34,379 nucleotides of DNA from Gemmatimonadota bacterium (GTDB taxonomy: Bacteria; Latescibacterota; UBA2968): contig JAPPAB010000017.1 of the NCBI GenBank assembly GCA_026705765.1, positions 1-34,379 on the forward strand, in the 5' to 3' direction. Positions 25,826-34,379 of this stretch are shown in pieces. Below the pieces are notes generated by a model. The model saw only the letters and a program-made list of their open reading frames with translations. It ran no database searches and was not told the origin of the DNA. Both the position numbers and the translations under genes were made by a program. The stretch's first letter is position 1. The number at the start of each line of letters is the position of its first letter.

Positions 25826-28591
25826 ATGCGGTTTGGGATATTTCACATTTTATGGGTGATTCTGGTGTTCGCGTCGTGCAATCGAGAACGCGAGGTGCCC
25901 AATTTGGTGCGCGTTTCTGAGCCGGGGTTTACGGGGCTGGAACGGTGCGCTGCCTGCCATACCGACAAGTATGCCGAGTGGCGGCAGAGTTTGCACAGTG
26001 TCGCTATGACTGTGCCGGCTGATTCGACGATTGTGGGTGATTTTGACAATGTATCCCATGTGTATGGCGGTGTGCGTTCGCGCATGTTTCGCAGGGGGGA
26101 TGCGTATTATATGCAGACTAAAGGGGAGGATGGGCGCGTGGGGACTTATCGCGTGGATTACGCGATTGGCAAGCGGCAGCATCAGGCTTATTTGACGGCT
26201 TTTCCCAATGGGCGGTGGCAGGTGTTACCCCTGTATCACGATGGCGCGACAAATGATTGGGTCGATGCACAGGAAGGAGGCGTGGTGGAACAGTCGCGGC
26301 CTCTGGCGAGAGAAGATTATTATTATTGGACGAATGCGGGACGCACGTGGAATTTTCATTGTTTTGATTGTCACGCCAGCCGGGTGCAAAAGCATTACGA
26401 TGTGCCTACCCAGACTTATCGCACGACTGTGGGCAGTCTGAGTATTGATTGCGAGGCGTGCCATGGGCCGTCGGGCAAACACGACGAGACGCGCGGGCAA
26501 GTTGACGCTCCGCTGCATTTGCTGTTATTGCGGTCGCTGGATAAGGAACGGTCTGTTGAGGTGTGTGCGCAGTGTCATGCCGCCAAGGAAATTGTGGCGA
26601 CCGGGTATTTGCCGGGTGAGAATTTTTACGATTATTATTCTCTTGTGTTGCCAGATGACGAGGCGATTTTTTATTCGGATGGACAGCCCCGGGTTTATTT
26701 GTATCCCGCGGCTCTGCATTTGATGAGTGCGTGTTATATCCAGGGTGAATTGACGTGTACGACGTGTCACGACGCGCACGGAACAGCGCGCGATATCGAT
26801 CTGGTGGCGGACCGAAATAGCGTGGAATTGTGCGAGACGTGCCATGAAGATGTTGCAGCCGATCCGGTCGCGCATGGGCATCACCGCGCGGGGAGTGTGG
26901 GCAATCAATGCGTGCAGTGTCACATGCCGTATCACTATGTGACAGGAGAAAATCTGACGGATCACCGCATTGCATCTCCCGCGCCGGAAAATACGGTGGT
27001 CAATGGCGTGCCCAATGCGTGTAATCAGTGTCACGACGATAAGTCCGCGCAATGGGCTTCTGCGTGGGCAAAGCAGTGGTATGGCGATTATCAGGACAAA
27101 ATTGTGGCGCGTACAACGGCGATTGCGAATGGGCAAAGGGGCGGTGGTGTGGCGCAGTTGATGAAGCTGGTAAACGATGGGCGTGAGAGTGCGGTTTGGC
27201 GCGCGACAGCTGCGTCTTTGCTGGGGGGGGTGGGGGATGCGCGTGCGGTGCCGGCACTGGTTGAGGCGATGGGTGATTCGCATGCGATGGTGCGGATGAA
27301 GGCGGCGATTTCGCTGGGGCGTTTGGGCGATGTGCGCGGTTTGCCAGCGCTTTTGGATGCGTTGTCCGATTCGGCGCGCATTGTGCGGGTGCAAGCGCCG
27401 TTTGCGTTGATGGATATTGGCTATTTGCCGGATGGTTCCACTGCGGGCGATGCGTTCCGCCGGGCACTTGAGGAGCATCGCGATGTGGTGTATGGTGTGC
27501 AGGGCGACGATCCGGGCTTTCACGAGAGTTTGGGGCAGGTCTATGAAGCTCAGGGGCTTTTTGAAGATGCGAGGCGGGAGTTTGAGATTGTTGCAAAGTT
27601 AGACCCCCGGCATCCGGAGACCGCGGCAGATCTGGCGCGATTGGCGCGAAAACAGAAGCGTTTTGAGCAGATGAGGGCGTTGCTCAAGGAGAAGAGCGAT
27701 TTGACTTCCCGGTTGCGCGCAGGTGCATTGCTGTTGCATCATGGGCGCTATGCAGATGCTGCGACAACTTTTGATGATGTGCGCGAGGGTTCGCCCGTTT
27801 TGCATACCTCTGTGGGTAATGCGCTGTGGGGCAGTGGGGATCGCGCAGGTGCTATCGAAGCCTATCGCCGTGCGCTTGCTGTTGCGCCGGGATATGTTCC
27901 GGCGATTCGGCAACTCGCGTTATTGGCGTTTTCGGCGGGCGATGGCGAGGTGCGCGATGATTATGATTGGGACGAGATGTCGATAGGCGATTGGGTAGAA
28001 AGGGGTACGGCACACGCGCTGTCGGGCGATTGGGCGTTGGCGCGCGCGGCATACCGCAGGGCGTTGGAAATGGAGGATGCGGGCGCGGGATTATTTGGTT
28101 TGGGCAGGCAGGCGCGAGATGTGGGGGTTGCAAAGTCTGATTCTGCTTTTGCCGTTGGACACCGCGTCTATGTGCAGGGAATGCTGGCAGAGGCGTTGCC
28201 TCATTTTGAAGTTGCGGTGAAATACCAGGCCAATCGTGCTGATGTGTATGCGATGCAGGGGCTTATTCGGGCTGATTTGGGAGAGTTAGAGGTTGCGGAA
28301 TCTCTTTTGTTGGATGCGTTGATTGTCGATCCTTTTTATGTTCCCGCGCTTACTGTGCTGGGCACGGTTTTACAGGAGCGCGGCGATATAGAAGGTGCGC
28401 TGTCTGTGTATCGACAGGCGTGGGTGCTGGAGCCAGAAGCGCAGGGGTTGGAGTTGTTTATGGGACAGGCTTATGCCATAGGCGGGCAGCGAGATAGTGC
28501 GGTTGCGGTTTTGCGGCGCGTGATTGCGCGCGAGCCGGGCAATACGCAGGCACGCGATTTGTTGCGAGAATTGAAAGGGCGTGAATTGTGA
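25826..28591 (+). CDS. Octaheme c-type cytochrome lipoprotein with HEAT and TPR repeats
   Basis: The product is 921 residues with a lipoprotein signal (VFASC, Cys18). Residues 40-410 hold eight CxxCH haem sites: CAACH, CFDCH, CEACH, CAQCH, CTTCH, CETCH, CVQCH and CNQCH. Residues about 430-560 are HEAT-like (VRMKAAISLGRLGD), and 570-921 are TPR units. Multihaem cytochromes of this style (cytochrome c554-like) are found in respiratory nitrogen or sulfur metabolism. The TPR tail probably docks a partner such as the next gene product. The stop overlaps the next start as GTGA. The ATG has AGGACG upstream. Confidence 0.88.
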   Translation: MRFGIFHILWVILVFASCNREREVPNLVRVSEPGFTGLERCAACHTDKYAEWRQSLHSVAMTVPADSTIVGDFDNVSHVYGGVRSRMFRRGDAYYMQTKGEDGRVGTYRVDYAIGKRQHQAYLTAFPNGRWQVLPLYHDGATNDWVDAQEGGVVEQSRPLAREDYYYWTNAGRTWNFHCFDCHASRVQKHYDVPTQTYRTTVGSLSIDCEACHGPSGKHDETRGQVDAPLHLLLLRSLDKERSVEVCAQCHAAKEIVATGYLPGENFYDYYSLVLPDDEAIFYSDGQPRVYLYPAALHLMSACYIQGELTCTTCHDAHGTARDIDLVADRNSVELCETCHEDVAADPVAHGHHRAGSVGNQCVQCHMPYHYVTGENLTDHRIASPAPENTVVNGVPNACNQCHDDKSAQWASAWAKQWYGDYQDKIVARTTAIANGQRGGGVAQLMKLVNDGRESAVWRATAASLLGGVGDARAVPALVEAMGDSHAMVRMKAAISLGRLGDVRGLPALLDALSDSARIVRVQAPFALMDIGYLPDGSTAGDAFRRALEEHRDVVYGVQGDDPGFHESLGQVYEAQGLFEDARREFEIVAKLDPRHPETAADLARLARKQKRFEQMRALLKEKSDLTSRLRAGALLLHHGRYADAATTFDDVREGSPVLHTSVGNALWGSGDRAGAIEAYRRALAVAPGYVPAIRQLALLAFSAGDGEVRDDYDWDEMSIGDWVERGTAHALSGDWALARAAYRRALEMEDAGAGLFGLGRQARDVGVAKSDSAFAVGHRVYVQGMLAEALPHFEVAVKYQANRADVYAMQGLIRADLGELEVAESLLLDALIVDPFYVPALTVLGTVLQERGDIEGALSVYRQAWVLEPEAQGLELFMGQAYAIGGQRDSAVAVLRRVIAREPGNTQARDLLRELKGREL

Positions 28592-29796
28592 GGCGCTGGA
28601 TGAAAATTGTTGGCGTTGGTGTGCTGGTATTGGCTTGCGTCTCTGGTGTGTTTTATGTGTTGCAGCCGGAAGAGGCGGTTCGGTTTGTTGCTCACCCGGT
28701 TTTTTTGTGGCGCATCCAGAGTGACCAGTCGTGCGAAGGGTGCCATCGGAATATCGACCCGGGTATGGACAAGCAGTGGCGCGAGAGTGCCCATTTTCGA
28801 GCCAATGTGGGGTGTGCAGATTGTCACGGCGAGAACCACGAGACGGTTTTTGCGGTTCGAGGGCAGGTGTCGGCTGGGATGTGTGGCAAATGTCACGCAG
28901 AAGAGGTTGAGGCATTTGCAGAGAGCGGGCATGCCGATGCGGAATTGGCCGCGTTGTCGGATGCGCGTTTTTTGGCGCAGTCGCGCGCGATGCAAGAAGA
29001 GGGGTGTATGGGGTGTCACAGTATTGGCGCGCGGTTTGCCGATGGCAGCGTGGGGGGGTGCAACACCTGTCATCCGAGTCATGAATTCAGTGCGGCGCTT
29101 GCGCGAGAACCCGAGGCATGTGCCGTTTGTCACGGCGGCCCGGACCATCCGGTGATGGAGGCGTATAAGACGAGTATTCACGGGGTTTTGTATTATGCGG
29201 ATAGAGATGCCGAGAAGTCGCCGAGTTGCGTGACGTGCCACATGCCCAATGGCGATCACGGGCATGTGGCAAATATCGGGTTGGGTGCGGTGTTTACGGG
29301 CGCGGTGCTCGAGGATGATTTTTTGCCGCATCTGGCGATGAAGCGTTTGACAAAAGAGGCGTTTGAAGCGAATCGAAATGCGATGTTGCAGGTGTGTGCG
29401 CCGTGTCATTCCAATCGGTTTTCCCGAGAGAGCCTGGAGCGCGCAGATGCGATTAAGCGCGAGGCAGACGCGCTGGTTGCAGAGTCTTATGCGGTGATTA
29501 AGGCGCTGTACGATGAGGGTGCGCTGGAGCCCATGCCCGAGGACCGTCCGGCCAATCCGGTGGTTGGGCACGCTTTTGAGCTTGGCGGGCAGCAGTTGTA
29601 CGAAAATACATCGGAGATCGAGCAGGCATTTTTCAGGTTGTTCAAGTTTTATCACGCGACTACGTTTAAGGCGGCGTATCACCATTCGCCAGATTATACG
29701 CATTGGGAGGGTATCGTGCGGATGAAGATGGAGATGGATAAGATCCGCACGGAGGCAAGGCGGTTGCGGTTAGAGGGAAATGTAAGCGAGCGCTAA
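28588..29796 (+). CDS. Octaheme c-type cytochrome, hydroxylamine-oxidoreductase-like
   Basis: The 402-residue protein has an N-terminal membrane/signal segment (about residues 5-25) and eight CxxCH sites: CEGCH, CADCH, CGKCH, CMGCH, CNTCH, CAVCH, CVTCH and CAPCH. Order and spacing, plus HPVMEAYKTSIHGVLYY, SCVTCHMPNGDHGH and the helical C-terminal domain ending YHHSPDYTHWEG, match the HAO/octaheme family (hydroxylamine or nitrite chemistry). Whether the P460-type tyrosine crosslink is present cannot be told by eye. It starts with GTG overlapping the upstream stop; ATG at 28600 is an alternative. It is the last gene of the YcaO-cytochrome cluster. Confidence 0.85.
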   Translation: MRRWMKIVGVGVLVLACVSGVFYVLQPEEAVRFVAHPVFLWRIQSDQSCEGCHRNIDPGMDKQWRESAHFRANVGCADCHGENHETVFAVRGQVSAGMCGKCHAEEVEAFAESGHADAELAALSDARFLAQSRAMQEEGCMGCHSIGARFADGSVGGCNTCHPSHEFSAALAREPEACAVCHGGPDHPVMEAYKTSIHGVLYYADRDAEKSPSCVTCHMPNGDHGHVANIGLGAVFTGAVLEDDFLPHLAMKRLTKEAFEANRNAMLQVCAPCHSNRFSRESLERADAIKREADALVAESYAVIKALYDEGALEPMPEDRPANPVVGHAFELGGQQLYENTSEIEQAFFRLFKFYHATTFKAAYHHSPDYTHWEGIVRMKMEMDKIRTEARRLRLEGNVSER

Positions 29797-30033
29797 CCGT
29801 TAAAAAAAATGATTGCATAGCGCATAGTTTTTTTTTACATTAAGTTGAATTTTTGGAAACAATTTTGAAACAAATTTTCAATCTATTATGTCTTGATGGC
29901 TGTTTTTGGGTTGTATGTTTCAGATGTGATAACAAACAAAAGGAGGTGGTGAATAGAGATAGATTTTTTTTGCGTTGCATAGTAAAGTTGTTAAGTCGTT
30001 CATTTTTCGCAGTTTGCGAAAGGAGGTAGTACT
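29797..30033. promoter_or_regulatory. AT-rich intergenic region before the outer-membrane genes
   Basis: The 237 bases are strongly AT-rich with several A- and T-tracts, in contrast to the GC-rich genes around them. A TATTAT box (about 29884-29889) could be a -10 element. A strong AGGAGG (29941-29946) precedes a short GTG-started frame of 26 codons (29949-30029) that ends in the Shine-Dalgarno of the next gene; whether it is translated is unclear. No tRNA or stable RNA is recognised. Confidence 0.4.
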
Positions 30034-30807
30034 TTGAGATGGTATAAAGTTTTAGGTTTTGTCGTTGCCTGTGTTTTGGCTTCGGCAAGCATGTCTTCGG
30101 CTCAGGTTGCCGGTAAGTGGGGCCTGGGCGGGTTTGTCAGCTATACCAATCCCCTGTTCACCTTTGGTGAAAGGTTTGGCAGTGGTGTGGATAAATGGGG
30201 GCTTAATGCCAGTCGTGTGAGTAGCCCTCGCCTGACTGTTGAAGCCGAATTTCACCACACTTATATGGATGGTGGCGCTCTGGAAACCGGTGAGTTTACC
30301 TGGTCCCCCAAGGCTCTGACAGCCAAGCAATATAGCAGCAAAGATATCAACCCGAATAGTTCGCACACGAATCGCTTTAATAGTGTGCTATTGTCCGGGT
30401 TGTGGTTTTTTAATGCGGACCGTTCAATGGATGAGGGGAGTTTTTCGCCTTATATCGTTGCGGGCGGTGGTTTGTACGATCACAAGACCGTAGCAGAAAA
30501 TATTGTTTGGCCCGGTCAGAGTCCGACCGATGCCAGCGGTGTAGATGCGACGAATGTGGATGCTCAGGGCGATATTTTGCCCCAGGTGGTGATTGACCGT
30601 CAGGAAGATACGCGCACGGCCGTGACCGCGGTGTTGGGGTTGGGGCTGGAAGCGCACGTGACGCAGACGATCGCGCTGGATGTGCGCGCGCGGTATCATT
30701 TTATTCTCGGCGAACTCCGCCCTCGCGATGCGTGGGGCCTGGATAAGGCATTTCCGCTTCAGATGTTTGATCTGAGTGCCGGGTTCAAATTCTATTTCTG
30801 GGATTAA
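30034..30807 (+). CDS. Outer-membrane beta-barrel protein
   Basis: This is a 257-residue protein with a signal peptide (1-23, ending SSA) and an alternating, glycine/aromatic-rich sequence (KWGLGGFVSYTNPLF, LTVEAEFHHTYMDGG, DVRARYHFILGEL) that fits a small outer-membrane barrel of the OmpA/OmpW type. The C-terminus ends in aromatic residues (FKFYFWD). The start is TTG, seven bases after a perfect AGGAGG; no in-frame ATG is near. It is followed 12 bases later by the next operon Shine-Dalgarno region and the TonB-dependent receptor, so it is probably cotranscribed. Confidence 0.8.
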   Translation: MRWYKVLGFVVACVLASASMSSAQVAGKWGLGGFVSYTNPLFTFGERFGSGVDKWGLNASRVSSPRLTVEAEFHHTYMDGGALETGEFTWSPKALTAKQYSSKDINPNSSHTNRFNSVLLSGLWFFNADRSMDEGSFSPYIVAGGGLYDHKTVAENIVWPGQSPTDASGVDATNVDAQGDILPQVVIDRQEDTRTAVTAVLGLGLEAHVTQTIALDVRARYHFILGELRPRDAWGLDKAFPLQMFDLSAGFKFYFWD

Positions 30808-30822
30808 AGGAGGTAAAAATTG

Positions 30823-33800
30823 ATGCAAAAGATACTTTCAATAGTTGTACTGTCCTTGCTTGTTAGCGCGGGTATTTCACATGCCGCGACAACGGGAAAA
30901 GTGCAGGGTACAGTGCGCGACGCGCAGACGGGTGAAGTATTGCCGGGTGCCAATGTGGTGATTGAAGGCACACAGCGCGGTGCAGTCACCGATCCCGATG
31001 GGTTTTTTGTCATTTTGCTCGTCGATCCCGGCACGTATGCAATGACGGCCTCGTTAGTGGGTTATGATGCACAGCGTCAGACCGGCATCAGGGTTCAAAC
31101 TGACTTGACGACGACGGTTGATTTCCAGATTCGGGAAGCAGCTCTGGAATTGGGCGAAATCACGGTGATTGCCGAACGTCCGCCGGTTGAGCCAGATAAG
31201 ACGACGAGCAAGTACATCATGAGTGCCGAGGATCTGGAAGCCGTGCCCATCGTGCGCGATATGGGTGATTTTATCGAGCTTCAGGCTGGTGTTTCAATCG
31301 ATGCCGAAGGCGATGAGATTATGATCCGCGGCGGCGACCGCGACCATGTGGCATACATCGTGGATGGCGTTCGCATTTCAACGACCGACTCCTATGGTTC
31401 TCGCACGGGTATCGGGCGAAGCCTGAACAAGAGTGCGGTTCAGGAACTTCAGGTGATTACGGGTGGTTACAACGCCGAGTATGGCAATGCCCAGGGTGGT
31501 GTGGTTTCGATGGTGACGCGCGATGGTGGTTCGTCATACAGCGGTATGCTGGACTATCGATTCACGCCTTCGGGACAGAAGCACTGGGGTGCGAATGTGT
31601 ACGATTCGCCCATGCACCGGGGCAACAACAAGTGGGATAATCCCGACTGGGTTGCAGAGCAGATCGAGATCCCCGCTGACCTGGATGGCGATGGTTCCAA
31701 TGACATCGTACAGGCGCACAAGCGTCTGGACTACACGGGCAAAATGGGACATCGCATCGATGCCAATATCGCGGGTCCTCTGAGTCAGGACGTGACATTT
31801 TTTGCCAGTACGGTCTGGCGCAAAGAGCCTGCGGCATTGTTGAGTGCCAATTTGACCACGCCCCGGAATACGCGCAATACAGCAAAGCTGACGTATTCCG
31901 CATCTCCCAGCTTGAAGTTGCGAGCAGGGGGGATTTACAATAGCAGTGAAGGGACCTTTGGTGGCCCGAGCGATGGCGGCAGGTTGGATTTGCGCAACAG
32001 TGGTAAAAATATCTTTTTACACGTCGTAAATCCAACGGGTAACCTCGTTACCACAGATGCGTTGTTTTACGGTGCTGTGACGCATTCTCTGTCTCCCAAG
32101 ACTTTTTACGAAGTGAATCTGGGCTATTCGACGACAGACCGAGACACCACGGGCTTTCATCGCCACTTTATCGTAGATGATAAACTGACTTCTTCCAGCG
32201 TGAAGGATGCGGCAGGGCACTACACGATTTACCGCGAAACGCACAACTGGAGCATGTATAGCTACAACCGGGTGAGCTTTAAGGCAGACCTTTCCAGCCA
32301 GGTGAACAAGCAGAACTTTGTGAAAGCCGGCGTGGAAGTGATCCGCTACAACAACTGGTATCAGCAGAGGTGGTCAGATGGTCCCACGCACCGTCGCCTG
32401 CGCTGGTTCTCCCAGAACTATACAGATACGGCATTCTGGCCCAGTGGAAACAATGTGGGCCTCAATCCCCTTGACTTTGGTGTCTATATTCAGGACAAGA
32501 TCGAGTTTGAGGGGATGATTGTGAATGCGGGCATGAGGGGCGAGATTTTCTTCCCGAACACCTATATCAAAGACTCCGATGCCTGGTACGGTGCTAAGGC
32601 ACCTTGGAATGGCATGACGCGTTCCGCCTATATTCCCACAACCAAGGGTCCCACGATCAAAGCAGTTCAGCCTCGCATTGGCGTGTCGCACCCGATTACG
32701 GAAAAGAGCCTCGTACGCTTTTTCTACGGTCGGTTTGTGCAGCGCCCGCAATTCCACGAAATGTTCATGAACGAGTTCACGTCCAATGAGGCCGTGGATA
32801 GGGATCTGAATGGCAATGGTGCGATTGATCCCGGCGAACAGTTCAACGAGTTCAATGACTCGGGTTCACGGCACGGTACTCCGTATTTGCCTCCCGAAGA
32901 AACCACTTCTTTTGAGGTGGGCCTGGACTGGAACTTTGTGGGTGATTACGTGCTCGGGCTGACGACTTATTACAAAGCGTCGGGTAATGAGATCAGAAGC
33001 GCCTCACAGCAGTGGATCGATCCAGGGGGCCATCAGTATGTGACGGGTGTTCAAGGCCATGGGCCGGGTAACTGGCGCGATGTTCGCGGTTTCGAGATCA
33101 ATTTGCGGAAGAAATTCTCGAACATGTTCTCGTTCAATGTGGGCTACAACCTGCAGTGGGCAGACGGAGGTCGCAATAGCGCGCACCGCCGCGATGTATG
33201 GCCAGACTCTCAGTTCGTAGCCAGTGGGTACTACTTTAACACCTGGGATGTCGATCCCACGACAGGCGTAGAGACACCCGTATCACTGCGGGAAAAAGCG
33301 CGTCGCGAAGGGTTACCCGAAGATCACTACATCATCCAGTATGGAAGACAGGCGAATATTTATTTGCGGAGTCAACATACCAGAATATTGAATTTCGACG
33401 GCAGAGGTGGTGCGTGGTCGTGGATTCCGTGGTATTCGCACTATTCGTCAGAGGGCGCTCAGTTTGTCGCCAATGAAGCCCGCACGAGCCTGGGCCATTA
33501 CGACGATGGAGACAGGGAATTCTGGGAACGCGCTGGCAACCATCCGGGCAATCCGGGAAGTGGCGAAGGCACCCTGTCGGTGGCGCACAACCAGGAATCT
33601 GGCGAGCGTGCCCCGCTGACCGCCGACCGCCGCAGTTTTGGTTCGATTACGTTCTTATTTGCCACGCCAGCGAACTACGGTCCTTTTGGCGGCAAAGCCT
33701 TAGGCAATATTCGCTCCAATCTGGTGTATTATCTCTACGCGGGTAACAGGTTTACGTATAGCACGGGTGGTATTCAGGGATTCCGACAGGGTCCCCTCCA

Positions 33801-34095
33801 TACGCGTGCGGACTTCAATGCCGAGAAGGTATTTGGCAATATGTCGGGCGTGAACATAACCGTGGCTGTGGAGATCTACAATTTGTTCAACCAGAAGGAC
33901 TGGCGCCAGAATAGCATTGGTGGGGTTCCAGAAGATTGGGATTCCGATCGCTATCAGAAGTATGGCATCATGGGCTTAGAGCCTACCAATGTCGATATTG
34001 TTGCGCTGGGTCTGCAAGCACCGGAAATCAACGATATCGGCAACTATTGGGATTCTCCGCGCGAGATGCAATTTAGCTTGCGCATTAAGTGGTAG
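30823..34095 (+). CDS. TonB-dependent receptor with carboxypeptidase-like regulatory domain
   Basis: The 1090-residue outer-membrane protein starts at the ATG at 30823, 8 bases after AGGAGGT; an in-frame TTG three bases earlier is less likely. Residues 1-22 form a signal peptide. Residues 26-105 are a CarboxypepD_reg domain (GTVRDAQTGEVLPGANVVIEG, GFFVILLVDPGTYAM). About 110-250 is the plug (IMIRGGDRDHVAYIVDGVRI, VQELQVITGGYNAEYGNAQG), and the rest is the 22-stranded barrel. It ends in KW, in keeping with a barrel C-terminus, though the canonical Phe is absent. The ligand is unknown. It is paired with the upstream barrel protein. Confidence 0.93.
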   Translation: MQKILSIVVLSLLVSAGISHAATTGKVQGTVRDAQTGEVLPGANVVIEGTQRGAVTDPDGFFVILLVDPGTYAMTASLVGYDAQRQTGIRVQTDLTTTVDFQIREAALELGEITVIAERPPVEPDKTTSKYIMSAEDLEAVPIVRDMGDFIELQAGVSIDAEGDEIMIRGGDRDHVAYIVDGVRISTTDSYGSRTGIGRSLNKSAVQELQVITGGYNAEYGNAQGGVVSMVTRDGGSSYSGMLDYRFTPSGQKHWGANVYDSPMHRGNNKWDNPDWVAEQIEIPADLDGDGSNDIVQAHKRLDYTGKMGHRIDANIAGPLSQDVTFFASTVWRKEPAALLSANLTTPRNTRNTAKLTYSASPSLKLRAGGIYNSSEGTFGGPSDGGRLDLRNSGKNIFLHVVNPTGNLVTTDALFYGAVTHSLSPKTFYEVNLGYSTTDRDTTGFHRHFIVDDKLTSSSVKDAAGHYTIYRETHNWSMYSYNRVSFKADLSSQVNKQNFVKAGVEVIRYNNWYQQRWSDGPTHRRLRWFSQNYTDTAFWPSGNNVGLNPLDFGVYIQDKIEFEGMIVNAGMRGEIFFPNTYIKDSDAWYGAKAPWNGMTRSAYIPTTKGPTIKAVQPRIGVSHPITEKSLVRFFYGRFVQRPQFHEMFMNEFTSNEAVDRDLNGNGAIDPGEQFNEFNDSGSRHGTPYLPPEETTSFEVGLDWNFVGDYVLGLTTYYKASGNEIRSASQQWIDPGGHQYVTGVQGHGPGNWRDVRGFEINLRKKFSNMFSFNVGYNLQWADGGRNSAHRRDVWPDSQFVASGYYFNTWDVDPTTGVETPVSLREKARREGLPEDHYIIQYGRQANIYLRSQHTRILNFDGRGGAWSWIPWYSHYSSEGAQFVANEARTSLGHYDDGDREFWERAGNHPGNPGSGEGTLSVAHNQESGERAPLTADRRSFGSITFLFATPANYGPFGGKALGNIRSNLVYYLYAGNRFTYSTGGIQGFRQGPLHTRADFNAEKVFGNMSGVNITVAVEIYNLFNQKDWRQNSIGGVPEDWDSDRYQKYGIMGLEPTNVDIVALGLQAPEINDIGNYWDSPREMQFSLRIKW

Positions 34096-34102
34096 ATCGC
34101 GG

Positions 34103-34128
34103 AAGGGCGCGGTTTTGCGCGCCCTTTC
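34103..34128 (+). terminator. Rho-independent terminator
   Basis: AAGGGCGCG (34103-34111) pairs with CGCGCCCTT (34118-34126) around a GTTTTG loop, followed by TTC. It is a strong GC stem just after the TonB receptor stop, with a weak T-tract. Confidence 0.75.
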
Positions 34129-34196
34129 TAAAAAACTGGGAACTTCTGATCCCACAAGTTAGTTTATATTGTACTACAAAACTTAAGAATTTGAGT

Positions 34197-34220
34197 GGTG
34201 TGCAGGGGCGCCTGCACACC
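34197..34220. other. Strong GC-rich inverted repeat (10-bp stem)
   Basis: The bases 34197-34206 and 34211-34220 form a perfect 10-bp stem (GGTGTGCAGG/CCTGCACACC) closed by the loop GGCG. It lies in the 242-base gap between the receptor terminator and the next start. No T-run follows, so it is not a terminator; an mRNA leader structure or a dispersed repeat is possible. The rest of the gap (34141-34337) shows only A/T-rich stretches and a purine-rich run near 34235. Confidence 0.6.
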
Positions 34221-34337
34221 GCCGGCTTCACGCAGAAAGGAGGGGAGGTCAATTTTTTCGCTTGAAGTCGCCGGGGAAACGCAGTAGATCGCAAGTAGTA
34301 AAGATGTCATCAATCACTCCATAGAGGAGCAGTATCC

Positions 34338-34379
34338 ATGTCCAAAAAGCTCTGGTTTTACGCTTCCGGATTTTTCGCC
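34338..34379 (+). CDS. Start of a gene, cut by the window edge (probably exported)
   Basis: The ATG at 34338 follows GAGGAG (34324-34329) and opens a frame beginning MSKKLWFYASGFFA, a lysine-rich then hydrophobic start typical of a signal peptide. Only 14 codons are present, so no family can be named. Confidence 0.55.
   Translation, partial: MSKKLWFYASGFFA

Noticed and set aside
25711-25920. Short frame with a hydrophobic stretch between the SUMF1 and cytochrome genes
   Set aside because: It has no convincing start, and more than a third of it overlaps the cytochrome gene; the lipoprotein signal of the cytochrome shows the real start at 25826.
34262-34321. Small TTG-started frame before the last gene
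   Set aside because: Only 19 codons, no family features and a poor fit to the nearby purine-rich run.

Overview
The window looks like a chromosomal piece from an uncultured, marine- or sediment-type Gram-negative bacterium of the FCB/PVC sort, possibly Latescibacterota or Poribacteria. This is inferred from gene style: arylsulfatases, BNR and penicillin-acylase hydrolases, c-type multiheme cytochromes with TPR/HEAT tails, a redoxin/haem/copper-monooxygenase fusion, a dockerin-like secreted protein and a TonB-dependent receptor with a carboxypeptidase-regulatory N-domain. No rRNA, tRNA or taxonomic marker is present, so the assignment is a guess. Coding density is high and many genes overlap by ATGA or GTGA.

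Layout. 1-117: an 8-bp-repeat-flanked element. 130-3256 (+): sulfatase, SDR and acetoacetate-decarboxylase-like operon. 3253-4080 (-): a second SDR. 4102-4184: second copy of the element. 4237-7041 (+): BNR-4/amidase fusion. 7048-7914 (-): RmlA. 8031-8855 (+): two-domain rhodanese with an in-frame TGA at the catalytic Cys position. 8882-12697 (+): second sulfatase and a penicillin-acylase-family enzyme. 12700-13898: near-perfect sigma-54 promoter and a DUF6807 (PmoA-like) gene. 13976-15960: lower-GC accessory island (DUF262 protein, HEPN protein, small coiled-coil membrane protein, terminator) with a leftover DUF6807 fragment. 15976-21194 (-): ArsC, aquaporin, TPR protein, redoxin/haem/PHM protein and a small membrane protein. 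21279-22583 (-): secreted thioredoxin-like protein with an in-frame TGA in a UxxC motif, followed by ASH domains and dockerin-like EF-hands. 22738-29796 (+): TPR, YcaO, SUMF1 lipoprotein, octaheme/HEAT/TPR lipoprotein and octaheme HAO-like cytochrome. 30034-34095 (+): outer-membrane barrel protein and TonB-dependent receptor. 34338 to the end: start of another exported protein.

The main discovery is two unrelated genes that each appear split by a TGA exactly where the family has its redox or nucleophilic cysteine. In both, the reading frame continues with good family-like sequence to a later stop. TGA is also used as an ordinary stop in this window (for example at 1573-1575 and 10337-10339), so this is site-specific recoding, most simply selenocysteine insertion. 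Both TGAs are followed by candidate SECIS-like hairpins. A standard gene caller would truncate both proteins: it would lose the rhodanese active site and turn the thioredoxin-like protein into a 60-residue stub plus a headless 322-residue protein.

Other points of note are the DUF262-HEPN pair (a plausible defence or toxin-antitoxin cassette) inserted beside a broken DUF6807 paralogue, the paired 8-bp-array elements, the BNR-amidase fusion, and a YcaO enzyme translationally coupled to a TPR protein at the head of a multiheme cytochrome cluster.
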